Origin: Pseudobutyrivibrio sp. MD2005
Lineage (GTDB): Bacteria > Bacillota > Clostridia > Lachnospirales > Lachnospiraceae
Reading direction: 5' to 3'
Length of the DNA: 64,000 nt
NCBI RefSeq assembly: GCF_000621865.1
Contig: NZ_KK211359.1
Span: 90,317 to 154,316, forward strand
Shown here: piece by piece, positions 34,855 through 43,549 of the stretch
Layout of the letters: each line of letters begins with the position of its first letter
How positions within the stretch are numbered: position 1 is the stretch's first letter
Position numbers and translations under genes: made by a program
Notes under the pieces: generated by a model
Seen by the model: the letters and a program-made list of their open reading frames with translations, nothing else
Database searches by the model: none
Told to the model about the DNA's origin: nothing

Positions 34855-35775
34855 ATGGAATATTTACATTCATTATTTGATACAAAAATATCTGAACCTA
34901 CAGCAGTAACTGTTGGAAAGTTTGATGGTATTCACAAAGGCCACAATCTTCTTACATCGGATATTATAGGAAAGGGCAAGGAAGGCTTTAGATCATGCCT
35001 TGTGACCTTCACTAATTCCGTGAGAAAAGCTATTTCAAATGATGATTCTCCGGCTCTTATTACAAATAAAGAGCGTGTGTATATGCTTGAGTCTAATGGT
35101 CTTGATTATTTAATTGAGTGCCCATTCGATGAAAGACTTATGCAAACTGATGCTGAAAGCTTTATCAGGCTTTTGGTTGAGAATCTCAATATGAAATATA
35201 TGGTGGTTGGTTCGGATTTTACCTTTGGTTATAAAGGGGCAGGAAATGTCGTTGTTTTGGCAGATCTTGCAGCTAAGTACAATTTTGAGCTTAGAGTAAT
35301 TGAAAAGGTTAAAAAGAACAACAGAGATATTAGTAGCACTTACATTCGTGAGGAGCTTAAAGAGGGACATATAGATGTTGTAAATGAAATGCTTGGATAT
35401 GAGTATTTCGTTTGGGGCGAGGTGGTGCATGGCGCACATCTCGGTACTAAAATAGGTATACCTACAATCAATATCATTCCGGAAGCTTCCAAGCTTGTGC
35501 CTAAGTTTGGAGTGTATGTTACTACAATAGACTTTGATGGTCGTATTTATCATGGCGTGACAAATGTTGGCACTAAGCCTTCTGTATCAGATAAAAACAT
35601 AGTAGGGATTGAGACACATATCCTTGATTACAATGGCGATTTATATGGAAAGTTTGTTAGGGTTACCTTCCAATCATTCCTTCGTCCAGAAATGAAATTC
35701 AGTTCTGTAGAAGAACTGAAAGAGCAGATGAGCAAGGATAAGATGGTGGCAAAAAGTTATTTAAACAAGAAATAG
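34855..35775 (+). CDS. ribF: Bifunctional riboflavin kinase / FAD synthetase RibF
   Basis: Makes FMN from riboflavin, then FAD. 306 residues. The N-terminal nucleotidyltransferase domain has TVGKFDGIHKGHNLL (class I synthetase HxGH variant) and SDFTFGYKGAGN; the motif ISSTYIREEL closes it. The C-terminal riboflavin kinase domain starts near 180 (HGAHLGTKIGIPTINI) and includes the VTNVGTKPSV strand and ETHILDYNGDLYG. It is the last gene of the rimP operon; a new promoter follows. Confidence 0.95.
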   Translation: MEYLHSLFDTKISEPTAVTVGKFDGIHKGHNLLTSDIIGKGKEGFRSCLVTFTNSVRKAISNDDSPALITNKERVYMLESNGLDYLIECPFDERLMQTDAESFIRLLVENLNMKYMVVGSDFTFGYKGAGNVVVLADLAAKYNFELRVIEKVKKNNRDISSTYIREELKEGHIDVVNEMLGYEYFVWGEVVHGAHLGTKIGIPTINIIPEASKLVPKFGVYVTTIDFDGRIYHGVTNVGTKPSVSDKNIVGIETHILDYNGDLYGKFVRVTFQSFLRPEMKFSSVEELKEQMSKDKMVAKSYLNKK

Positions 35776-35805
35776 TGCAAAATGTTTCGTAATTATTACA
35801 AAATA

Positions 35806-35834
35806 TTGACACGGGCAATCCATCTTGTTATAAT
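35806..35834 (+). promoter_or_regulatory. Near-perfect sigma-A promoter for the NlpC/P60 gene
   Basis: TTGACA (35806-35811), a 17-nt spacer and TATAAT (35829-35834): both hexamers match consensus exactly. Expect strong constitutive transcription. Confidence 0.85.
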
Positions 35835-35870
35835 TCATATGTTGTGTTTTAAATAGATATTGGAGGTTAT

Positions 35871-36938
35871 ATGAAAAAGCGCATTATTTCGGCTTTCTCA
35901 ATCGTTTGTGCTTCAGCACTTATTTTTGATTTTTGTTTAGATTCTAAGAATAATATAAATGCAGTAGATACATCAGCAGCTTCAGCTACAGCTGGTGCAG
36001 TTTCAGCAGGTTCAGTAGATATTGCATCACTTGATGCTGTTTCTGTAGAGGACTCTGATACAGTTGCTACTGCAAAATCACTTGGAGAGCTTTACGGATA
36101 CAATAATCTTGGTATCTGTAATGTTTCAGAGGGTAACCTTAACATCCGTGAGACAGCAGCTTCTGATGGTAAGCTTGTTGGTAAGTTCCCTGCTAATGCT
36201 GGTTGTGAAATTGTCAGCGAAGAGGGCGAATGGAGCTATATCAAATCAGGTGAGGTTGAAGGTTATGTTATGACTGAATACCTTCTCACTGGTGATGAAG
36301 CTTGGGATAAGGCTGTTGAGCTTGCAGAATACGTTGCTACATCTACAACAGGTGGTCTTCGTGTTCGTGCAGAGGGCAATACAGATTCAGAAATCATTTA
36401 TATGCTTGCTGATGGCGAGGAGATTGCTATATTAGATGGCACTCAGGATGATGAGTGGATTAAGGTAGACGTTGATGGTGACGAAGGTTATGTTTCTGCA
36501 GAATATGTAGATGTTGATCTTTCACTTAAGACAGCTATGACACTTACAGAGGCTAGATACGGTGAGGGTGTTTCCGACGTACGTACAGCTCTTTGTGATA
36601 ATGCACTTCAGTATGTAGGTAACAGATACGTTTGGGGTGGTACAAGCCTTACAAACGGTGTTGACTGTTCTGGATTTACAATGCAGATTATGGCTCAGTA
36701 TGGTGTACATCTTTCACATTCATCTAGAGCACAGGCCAATGAAGGAACAACAATTTCTACATCAGAGCTTAAGCCGGGAGATTTAGTATTCTATGGCAAG
36801 GGCGGAACAATCAACCACGTTGCAATTTACATTGGTGGTGGTCAGATTGTACATGCATCTAACAAGCGTGACGGTATCAAGATTTCAAATTACATGTACC
36901 GTACACCTATTAAGTGTGTCAGAGTTATTTACGACTAA
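35871..36938 (+). CDS. Secreted NlpC/P60 peptidoglycan hydrolase with two SH3 domains
   Basis: Cell-wall D,L-endopeptidase-like hydrolase, 355 residues. The signal peptide spans about 1-32, then an Ala/Ser-rich stretch to 65. Two bacterial SH3 domains (about 80-138 and 155-214) each carry an N(I/L)R or LRVR start and end in EGYV. The NlpC/P60 domain (about 232-355) has catalytic Cys266 in NGVDCSGF, His316 in INHVAIYIG and the polar third residue His328 in QIVHAS. It is expressed from its own consensus promoter and ends at a UUCG terminator, so it is a highly expressed single gene. Confidence 0.95.
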   Translation: MKKRIISAFSIVCASALIFDFCLDSKNNINAVDTSAASATAGAVSAGSVDIASLDAVSVEDSDTVATAKSLGELYGYNNLGICNVSEGNLNIRETAASDGKLVGKFPANAGCEIVSEEGEWSYIKSGEVEGYVMTEYLLTGDEAWDKAVELAEYVATSTTGGLRVRAEGNTDSEIIYMLADGEEIAILDGTQDDEWIKVDVDGDEGYVSAEYVDVDLSLKTAMTLTEARYGEGVSDVRTALCDNALQYVGNRYVWGGTSLTNGVDCSGFTMQIMAQYGVHLSHSSRAQANEGTTISTSELKPGDLVFYGKGGTINHVAIYIGGGQIVHASNKRDGIKISNYMYRTPIKCVRVIYD

Positions 36939-36952
36939 TAATTGATTATAAG

Positions 36953-36974
36953 GGCTAGCTTCGGCTAGCCTTTT
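36953..36974 (+). terminator. UUCG-loop terminator after the NlpC/P60 gene
   Basis: GGCTAGC (36953-36959), loop TTCG, GCTAGCC (36964-36970), then TTTT. Confidence 0.85.
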
Positions 36975-37046
36975 ATATTGCATTGTGTTATAATTTTCTT
37001 CGTGGTACGCCACATATAATGAGTATAAATTGGAGAGGAAAGTATT

Positions 37047-37556
37047 ATGAGTTTGTTAGAAAACTGGCAAAAGATTGCCTACAACCAGAATCAGTCACAG
37101 GCTGACCTTCAGAGATTCTGGCAGGGTTATTTTCTTTTAGAGAAAGGCATCTATGAGCAGCTTTTAGATGATCCTGATACTGAGGTTAAGGGTACAGTTA
37201 AGGAGCTTGCTGAGAAGTATAAAATAGATATTATGCCAATGGTTGGTTTCCTTGATGGAATCAACGATTCACTTGTAGCACCTAACCCAATCGACACAAT
37301 GGAAGAGGATACAGTTGTATCTCTTAAGTTCGATAAGGAAAAGCTATTTAAGAACATGATTGATGCAAAGGCTGATTGGCTTTATGGCCTTCCACAGTGG
37401 GAGAAGATCTTCGATGAGGAGACAAGAAAGGCTCTTACAAAGGAAGCTAAGAACATGCACACAATCGTTAGAACAGAAAAGAAGGTTGGACGTAATGATC
37501 CATGTCCTTGTGGTTCTGGCAAGAAGTATAAGCACTGCTGCATGAACAAGAAATAA
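37047..37556 (+). CDS. SEC-C zinc-motif protein
   Basis: 169 residues. A helical N-terminal part (residues 1-140; [21 protein letters not shown]) is followed by the SEC-C motif [18 protein letters not shown] at the C-terminus, the zinc-binding tail seen in SecA and in many small proteins. In SecA this motif contacts SecB and ribosomes; the role here is unknown. It stands alone between two terminators. ATG follows GGAGAGGAAAG. Confidence 0.88.
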   Translation: MSLLENWQKIAYNQNQSQADLQRFWQGYFLLEKGIYEQLLDDPDTEVKGTVKELAEKYKIDIMPMVGFLDGINDSLVAPNPIDTMEEDTVVSLKFDKEKLFKNMIDAKADWLYGLPQWEKIFDEETRKALTKEAKNMHTIVRTEKKVGRNDPCPCGSGKKYKHCCMNKK

Positions 37557-37566
37557 TAGAAAATTT

Positions 37567-37597
37567 AAGCACATCCTTTTGGGGTGTGCTTTTTTAT
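37567..37597 (+). terminator. Intrinsic terminator after the SEC-C gene
   Basis: AAGCACATCC (37567-37576) pairs with GGGTGTGCTT (37582-37591) with one G-U, then TTTTTAT. Confidence 0.8.
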
Positions 37598-37742
37598 ATA
37601 AATTAGTTGTATCTAAGATTAACAAAAACTTCACAGATTCAAAGTTTATTTATTTTATAATAAATTTAGTCGGTTTCACTAGCGTAGCATAGTAATACTG
37701 TTCAATCGACCAAGGGGAATAAAATCATTTTGGAGGTCGAGC

Positions 37743-39401
37743 ATGGAAAAACGAGGCAAAACCGTATCTTTAAGATTCACTTTAGTAGGTCTACTAATAA
37801 TTTCCTTATTTATTGTTGGCATAGCGGCTACTACCGTTGGCTGTATAAGTATGAAACAGGGAATGGAAAGTGAGATAGAGACAGGCGTTATGGCGACCTG
37901 TGGCTCTTATGCACAAGTCCTTGAGTTTACATACGACGGAGAAAATATTGATGAAACATCCACTCTTGAAGCGGATATGAATAAGGAAACAGGGTATGAT
38001 TACACCTATTTCTATGGAGATACAAGTGTACGCTCTAGTATACCAGGTGTGGTGGGAACAAAAGCCGGTGATGCTGTAATTGCTGCAGTGTTAAATAGCA
38101 AGCAGAATTATTCAGCTAGTGATGTAGTGATAAATGGCAATCCTTATTATGTAGTTTACAAACCTATTGTCGATGATGATGGCAATATATTTGGAATGGC
38201 TTTTGTAGGACTTCAAAAGGACCAGGTAAATGGATACATAATGAAGAAGGTAGTTTTGAGTATAGTGTTAGATTTGGCTATTCTCATAATTCTAACTATA
38301 ATCTCAGTGCTATTTATTCTTAGAATAATAAAGGCTATTGATGAAAATGTTACTGCTGTCAGACAGATGTCTAATGGTGATTTGAATATAAACCTTAGTG
38401 ATTCAGTAAAGAACCGAAATGATGAATTAGGAGAGATGTCATCAGCTTTATATGATATGGCAGAACGCATTCGTTCAGTTATTGGAAATGCCAGACATTC
38501 TTCTGATGAAGTCGACCAATCTGCAGATTATTTGTCAACTACTGTGCGTTCTATTTCTCAGACTACTGAAAATGTTAGTGCTGCAGTTGGGCAAGTTGCT
38601 ATTGGAGCTACAAATCAGGCTCAATCATTGCAGGATGCAGTGTCATCTGTAATTAGCATTAATGATGCAGTAGAGCTTATCACAGCCAATGCAGAAGAAA
38701 TGCAATCTATCGCAGATTCTATGCAAGAGAAGTCTTCTGTAAGTCAGGACAAGCTTACAGAGCTTAGAATGTCTACAAGAGCAAGTATTGCAGCCATTGA
38801 TGGTATTGTAGAGCTGATTGGAAACACAAATACGGCTGTTACTACAATTAGTGAAGCTGTATCTATTATCGATGCAATTGCAGCTCAGACTAATTTGCTT
38901 TCGTTAAATGCAAGTATTGAAGCTGCCAGAGCTGGTGAAGCAGGTAAAGGATTCGCGGTTGTTGCTGATGAGATTAGACAGCTAGCAGATCAGTCGGCTG
39001 ATGCTGCGCAGAATATCCAAGAGGCTATGAAGGGGCTTTCTTCAGACTCTAACAAGACAATGGAAGAGGCAGGCTCTGTTCAAGAGGCAATGACTAAGCA
39101 GCGTAGCACAATTCATAGAACAATCGAGCAGGTTGATAGTCTGATAGAAGATATTACTAAATCAATATCTCTTACAAAAGACATTGTCGATAACGTTGAT
39201 AAGACACACAAAGCCTCATCGCTTATTTCAGACACAATTAATTCTCTTTCATCCATATCTCAGCAGAACGCAGCAAGTTCTGAAGAGACCAGAAGCTCAA
39301 TGCAAGAGCTGGCTGATACTATGGAATCACTTTCTACAAGAGCAAGTAACCTTAACGATGTTGCTAAGACACTTGAAAAGGAAATGGAATTCTTCCAATA
39401 A
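37743..39401 (+). CDS. Methyl-accepting chemotaxis protein
   Basis: Transmembrane chemoreceptor of 552 residues that controls CheA through CheW/CheV. TM1 spans about 14-35. An extracellular sensor of about 125 residues follows (single-cache type: [39 protein letters not shown]), then TM2 (about 165-188), HAMP (about 188-240) and a long helical signalling domain. The hairpin tip is [20 protein letters not shown] then [19 protein letters not shown]. The ligand is unknown; single-cache sensors often bind small organic acids. TTGGAGG precedes the ATG. Confidence 0.95.
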   Translation: MEKRGKTVSLRFTLVGLLIISLFIVGIAATTVGCISMKQGMESEIETGVMATCGSYAQVLEFTYDGENIDETSTLEADMNKETGYDYTYFYGDTSVRSSIPGVVGTKAGDAVIAAVLNSKQNYSASDVVINGNPYYVVYKPIVDDDGNIFGMAFVGLQKDQVNGYIMKKVVLSIVLDLAILIILTIISVLFILRIIKAIDENVTAVRQMSNGDLNINLSDSVKNRNDELGEMSSALYDMAERIRSVIGNARHSSDEVDQSADYLSTTVRSISQTTENVSAAVGQVAIGATNQAQSLQDAVSSVISINDAVELITANAEEMQSIADSMQEKSSVSQDKLTELRMSTRASIAAIDGIVELIGNTNTAVTTISEAVSIIDAIAAQTNLLSLNASIEAARAGEAGKGFAVVADEIRQLADQSADAAQNIQEAMKGLSSDSNKTMEEAGSVQEAMTKQRSTIHRTIEQVDSLIEDITKSISLTKDIVDNVDKTHKASSLISDTINSLSSISQQNAASSEETRSSMQELADTMESLSTRASNLNDVAKTLEKEMEFFQ

Positions 39402-39431
39402 TGTTGGATTGAGTTGCTAGATAGGAAAACA

Positions 39432-39485
39432 AAAAAAGTCCTTTCTCATAGATGGGTTAATCCTATTGAGAAAGGACTTTTTTGT
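39432..39485 (+). terminator. Long intrinsic terminator after the chemoreceptor gene
   Basis: AAAAAAGTCCTTTCTCA (39432-39448) pairs with TGAGAAAGGACTTTTTT (39467-39483), with a loosely paired ATAG/CTAT region above it. More than 17 pairs in the base stem. Confidence 0.85.
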
Positions 39486-39508
39486 ATGTAAATTTATAAA
39501 ATAAAGTG

Positions 39509-39537
39509 TTGACTCATAAATTAATAAATAGTAAAAT
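39509..39537 (+). promoter_or_regulatory. Promoter of the surface-protein cluster
   Basis: TTGACT (39509-39514), a 17-nt spacer and TAAAAT (39532-39537), then AGGAGGG before the zinc-ribbon gene at 39570. Confidence 0.65.
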
Positions 39538-39569
39538 GCTACTAAAGATAAAACATAGGAGGGATGAAA

Positions 39570-40451
39570 ATGTTTTGTAAATTCTGCGGTAAGAACCTTC
39601 CAGATGATGCAAATTTTTGCAACTATTGCGGAGGAGATCTAAGAGAAAATTCACAAACTATTCATAAACCTGTTCAGGAAGTGCGCCCATCTAGAGCGGC
39701 TGAGCCACAACCTGTATATAATTATAATCCGGGTGCTAATAAGCCAAAGAAGGGCAAGGGCATCTTGATTGTCATTATAGCTCTTATCCTTGTTCTTCTT
39801 GCAGGAATTGGCGGATTCTATGCATATGAGAACTATATGGATTCCAAAGAAGATTCCGATTCAAGGATAGAATCCACAAAGAACGATGATTCTAAAAAAG
39901 ATAAAAAAGACAAAAAGAGCGATAGCAAGTCAGAAAAGAAATCATCAAAAAAGAATAAAGAAAAGCCAGAAGTAAAAAAAGAAGCAAAGCTTGATAAAGG
40001 ATTTCAGGATATGTCTGGCAAGACATTATATTTCTCACATGATGCCGAGACTATAGCTGATTCTTATTGGGAGTTCATTACAGATAAAGAGTGTAGATTA
40101 TACAATTCAGATGGAAGTTATCTTGAAGGAGAGTACGCTGTAGTTACTGGTGATGCTGGAATGCGTTACACAGAAAAGGAATTTCCGGAGTATAGTCTGA
40201 CTTACGATGAGCTTGAATCAGCTGTTGAGGCTAATAAAGAAACCTATACCAATTCTATGGACTATGTAGTGGTAAGCTTTATTGGTCTTGTAGAGTATAG
40301 TGCTGAAGGCGATGTTATTTCAGATGAGCCATATCCAACTACATTCTATTACGGAATGACATATGACATGGATAGTTATTATGTATATGAGCTTACTGGT
40401 TCAAATACGGCAGAAACCTATTACTTTATTGATTACGATTATACATTCTAA
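39570..40451 (+). CDS. Zinc-ribbon membrane protein with extracellular domain, unknown
   Basis: 293 residues from ATG 39570; the ATG six bases earlier is too close to AGGAGG. A single zinc ribbon (FCKFCGK...FCNYCGG) at residues 1-24 is followed by a linker, a membrane helix (about 67-90), a Lys/Ser/Asp-rich disordered stretch (95-140) and a C-terminal beta-rich domain (about 145-293, KTLYFSHDAETIADSYWEF). The plan resembles the zinc-ribbon sensor or anchor proteins common in clostridia. Function unknown. The next gene follows after 18 nt. Confidence 0.7.
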   Translation: MFCKFCGKNLPDDANFCNYCGGDLRENSQTIHKPVQEVRPSRAAEPQPVYNYNPGANKPKKGKGILIVIIALILVLLAGIGGFYAYENYMDSKEDSDSRIESTKNDDSKKDKKDKKSDSKSEKKSSKKNKEKPEVKKEAKLDKGFQDMSGKTLYFSHDAETIADSYWEFITDKECRLYNSDGSYLEGEYAVVTGDAGMRYTEKEFPEYSLTYDELESAVEANKETYTNSMDYVVVSFIGLVEYSAEGDVISDEPYPTTFYYGMTYDMDSYYVYELTGSNTAETYYFIDYDYTF

Positions 40452-40469
40452 AATTTTGGGAGAATAAGA

Positions 40470-41168
40470 ATGAAGAAAAAGTTTATACCCTTGTTATCAC
40501 TTCCTCTAATTATTCTAATTGGAATTGGTATGGCTGCAGTCAGCTATATTGATAATAGTGGTAATACAACTGTTAACAGGGCTTACAATGGTCATCATAA
40601 TGGAGATGATGATATTTGTGTTAAAAAGCCTGCAATCTATCTATATCCAATAGAAGATGGCAGTAAGATTACTGTAGAGCTTGATATAGATGGTTTATAT
40701 ACAAAGCTTGATCCAGTATTTAATCTTAAAAGTGGCTGGCAGGTGAATGCGGACACCGATGGCACTATTCATTACAAAGGTAAGGAGTATGAATACCTCT
40801 TCTGGGAGGGTGAGCTTGATATGGATTATTCATTTGAAGAGGGCTTTTGTGTTGAGGGAGAAAACACTGAAGCATTCCTTCGTGAGAATCTATCAAAGCT
40901 TGGCTTAAATGAAAAAGAAACAGAAGATTTTATTGATTATTGGCTTCCACAGATGAAGGACAATAATTATAATGTCATTTCGTTTATGTCAGATGAATAC
41001 ACCGATCATGTAAGAATGAATATTAGCCCTAAGCCAGCCACAAATATTCGAGTGCTAATGTGCTGGTACGGAAGCGATGAAAAGGTTGAGATTGCTGAGC
41101 AGGCTATTGAAACACCATCGAGACAAGGATTTACTCTCGTTGAATGGGGAGGCTGTGAAGTTAAATAG
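40470..41168 (+). CDS. Secreted/membrane protein with KPxIYLYP domain
   Basis: 232 residues. A signal or anchor segment spans about 7-28, followed by a single domain (about 48-232) opening with CVKKPAIYLYPIEDG and ending EWGGCEVK. Conserved segments include WQVNADTDGTI, YLFWEGELDMDYSF, GFCVEGENTEAFL, DYWLPQMKDN and VLMCWYGSDE. The same domain forms the C-terminal half of the protein encoded at 62592. Similar proteins occur in many bacteria from memory, but no biochemical role is known to me. An extracellular beta-rich domain is likely. Confidence 0.72.
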   Translation: MKKKFIPLLSLPLIILIGIGMAAVSYIDNSGNTTVNRAYNGHHNGDDDICVKKPAIYLYPIEDGSKITVELDIDGLYTKLDPVFNLKSGWQVNADTDGTIHYKGKEYEYLFWEGELDMDYSFEEGFCVEGENTEAFLRENLSKLGLNEKETEDFIDYWLPQMKDNNYNVISFMSDEYTDHVRMNISPKPATNIRVLMCWYGSDEKVEIAEQAIETPSRQGFTLVEWGGCEVK

Positions 41169-41175
41169 TTTTCGT

Positions 41176-41204
41176 GGGGTACAACACTGTTGTACCCCTT
41201 TTAT
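41176..41204 (+). terminator. Intrinsic terminator before the ZIP transporter gene
   Basis: GGGGTACAAC (41176-41185) pairs with GTTGTACCCC (41189-41198) around loop ACT, then TTTTATAATT. Confidence 0.85.
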
Positions 41205-41253
41205 AATTATATGGTAAAATACTTAAGGATTCTTAAATGGAGGTATTTACTGT

Positions 41254-42033
41254 ATGAATATAAATATATTAGTAGGATTATTAATCCCATTCATTGGCAC
41301 CACACTTGGTGCTGCTATGGTATTTATTCTAAAGAATGAAATATCAGATAAGCTTCAAAAGCTGCTTACAGGATTTGCGGCTGGAGTAATGGTGGCAGCT
41401 TCATTTTGGAGTTTGCTATCACCTGCCCTTGAAAGCAGTAAGCATATGGGAAAGCTAGCCTTTTTGCCAGCGGCAATTGGATTTTTACTTGGAACAGGAT
41501 TTTTGCTGTTTCTAGATATGGTTACGCCTCATATGCATATGGACAAGCAGGATGAAGGCCCTAACAGCAAATTTAAGCGCACTACTAAGCTGATTTTGGC
41601 GGTCACATTACATAATATTCCGGAAGGAATGGCTGTAGGTGTGGTTTACGCAGGAGTAATATCAGAAAATGCTGGAATATCAGCCGCCGGGGCACTTGCT
41701 CTTGCACTTGGTATTGCCATTCAAAATTTTCCAGAGGGTGCTATAGTATCGATGCCTTTACTTTCAGAAGGCATGCCAAAGAGCAAGACATTTATATGGG
41801 GAATGCTTTCAGGTATAGTTGAGCCAATTGCAGGTCTTATTACAATAATTGCGGCTGGTTTTGTAGTGCCTGTTATGCCATATTTTTTATCATTTGCTGC
41901 GGGTGCGATGATGTATGTGGTAGTTGAGGAGCTTATTCCTGAAATGTCTGAAGGAAAGCATTCAAATCTGGGAACGATTGCATTTTCATTGGGATTTGTA
42001 CTAATGATGGTGCTTGATGTGTCCTTGGGATAA
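41254..42033 (+). CDS. ZIP-family metal transporter
   Basis: 259-residue divalent-metal importer (zinc, iron or manganese) with about eight helices. The signature sequences are in TM4 (HNIPEGMAVGVVYAG) and TM5 (AIQNFPEGAIVSMPL), which form the binuclear metal site; the first His and second Pro-Glu pairs are intact. A His-rich loop (TPHMHMDKQDEG) lies between TM3 and TM4. It resembles ZupT/GufA. A ribosome site, TGGAGG, precedes ATG. The next gene follows by 18 nt. Confidence 0.93.
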   Translation: MNINILVGLLIPFIGTTLGAAMVFILKNEISDKLQKLLTGFAAGVMVAASFWSLLSPALESSKHMGKLAFLPAAIGFLLGTGFLLFLDMVTPHMHMDKQDEGPNSKFKRTTKLILAVTLHNIPEGMAVGVVYAGVISENAGISAAGALALALGIAIQNFPEGAIVSMPLLSEGMPKSKTFIWGMLSGIVEPIAGLITIIAAGFVVPVMPYFLSFAAGAMMYVVVEELIPEMSEGKHSNLGTIAFSLGFVLMMVLDVSLG

Positions 42034-42051
42034 AAAACGGAGAATAATGAG

Positions 42052-43389
42052 ATGAAAAAAAAGATAATATCTAGAGTAATTATAATAATTCTTTTATGCC
42101 TGATAGGCCTTGCGGTAGGACTTCTATATTTTGGCATAATCCATATTAACAATCCTAGTAAAACAAAATATCCAATCAGAGGTGTAGATGTATCTTCCCA
42201 TCAAGGAACAATAGATTGGGAAGAAATCGCCTCTCAGGATATCGATTTTGCATACATAAAAGCTACAGAGGGCTCTGGTTATTTAGATTCTTATTTTGAT
42301 GATAACTGGGAGAATGCTGCTGATGCGGGTCTCTATGTGGGCGCTTATCATTTTTTTAGTTTTGAATCTTCTGGTGAGAAGCAGGCTGAAAACTTTATTG
42401 ATAATGTAAAACCTCATGGAAAAATGCTTCCACCTGTTATTGATGTAGAATTCTATGGCGAGTTTAAATCTGTAAAAGATATTGATGTAGATGATGTTCA
42501 AGAAGAACTAAGAAGTATGGTTGATGCGTTAGAGAAAGCGTACGATCAAAAGCCTATCATTTACACAACTAAAAGAGCTTACAATTCAATACTTGAAGAT
42601 GAATTTGATGACTGTGATTTGTGGTTTAGAAGTGTATATACTCCGGTGATGGGGGATGTTGACTGGACTTTTTGGCAGTATTCAAATAGAACTCATCTAA
42701 AAGGCTATGATGGACATGAGAAATACATTGATATGAATGTATTCTGCGGAGATAAGAAAGATTTCAAAAAGCTTGTAAAAGAATATGATGAGGATGTTGA
42801 AGAAGAAGAGGAACAGCCTCTTGTGGATTGGAATTATTTTGAAGAACAAATGTCAAAGTCTGATGTAGCTGATTTTGAAGATTTTATGCCAATTCTAAAC
42901 GATGAGGAGACTTTCTATTGCTTTGACTGGAACGATAAAGATGTTACTTTTAGTGAGTATTTGGAATCAATTGAATGTGATGACACACCAGATATCCATG
43001 GTCTTGCTCTGGTTGATATAGATGGACAAAATGGAAAAGAATTGATTTTGGATATTTATGAAGGCGGCGGAAATTTCCTGATTCTTACAAGAGATAATAA
43101 TGAGTTTTTTGGCACAAGTAGGGGCACTAGAACTTTTGAAATGCTTCAAAATGATGGTAAATTCCTAGGAAGCGGAGGCGTATCAGATGCTTATTATTAC
43201 ACTATGAGTATCGACAAAAATGGAGTAAAAGAAACTCTGATAGGTGAGCTCCATGGAGAAGATTTTACATTAGTTGATGGTGAGGCTGAAGACTGGGAAA
43301 AATGGTTTGATGAAAATTATGGCGATGAGGTCCATTGGATATTAGGACAAGAATATCAGTCTGAAAATCAATCTGAATGTTATACGTAA
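42052..43389 (+). CDS. Membrane-anchored GH25 muramidase with frameshifted C-terminal domain
   Basis: 445 residues as read. TM anchor at about 8-30, then the GH25 domain (41-235) with RGVDVSSHQGTIDW (Asp46) and the catalytic pair in VIDVEFYG (Asp131, Glu133), ending WQYSNRTHLKGYDG. A Glu-rich linker (about 248-262) leads to a C-terminal domain (about 270-445: LVDIDGQNGKELILDIYEGG), of the type found on other surface proteins here. Reading stops at TAA 43387. However, the +1 frame is open from 43376 to 43537 and continues the domain in plausible sequence, so a one-base frameshift near 43370 seems to have cut off about 54 residues. Confidence 0.88.
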   Translation: MKKKIISRVIIIILLCLIGLAVGLLYFGIIHINNPSKTKYPIRGVDVSSHQGTIDWEEIASQDIDFAYIKATEGSGYLDSYFDDNWENAADAGLYVGAYHFFSFESSGEKQAENFIDNVKPHGKMLPPVIDVEFYGEFKSVKDIDVDDVQEELRSMVDALEKAYDQKPIIYTTKRAYNSILEDEFDDCDLWFRSVYTPVMGDVDWTFWQYSNRTHLKGYDGHEKYIDMNVFCGDKKDFKKLVKEYDEDVEEEEEQPLVDWNYFEEQMSKSDVADFEDFMPILNDEETFYCFDWNDKDVTFSEYLESIECDDTPDIHGLALVDIDGQNGKELILDIYEGGGNFLILTRDNNEFFGTSRGTRTFEMLQNDGKFLGSGGVSDAYYYTMSIDKNGVKETLIGELHGEDFTLVDGEAEDWEKWFDENYGDEVHWILGQEYQSENQSECYT

Positions 43390-43537
43390 TTATGTTACTG
43401 ATGATGGTGAACAGTTTAATTTTAATGCTGATTGTTACTATGTTTCAGAAGATAAGACTGCAGAATATCAAAATACTATAGAGGGATATTATTCGCTACA
43501 GCCAATAGAGAATTCTGGCTGGGACTTCTTAGATTAA
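43376..43537 (+). pseudogene. Frameshifted C-terminal remnant of the GH25 protein
   Basis: In the frame one base ahead of the upstream gene, codons from 43376 read NVIRNYVTDDGEQFNFNADC and on to IENSGWDFLD before TAA at 43535, with no stop. The sequence has the Tyr/Asp/Asn-rich character of the domain's end (compare YYFNDQEITEQEYNSYYQ at the end of the lipoprotein at 46714). There is no start codon with a ribosome site. It is probably a genuine frameshift, or a sequencing error. Confidence 0.65.
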
Positions 43538-43549
43538 CGTGGAAATAAA

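Noticed and set aside
37660..37742. A riboswitch (c-di-GMP type) before the chemoreceptor gene
   Set aside because: The segment GTCGGTTTCAC...AATCGACC suggests a stem, but the conserved GEMM core is absent and pairing is weak.
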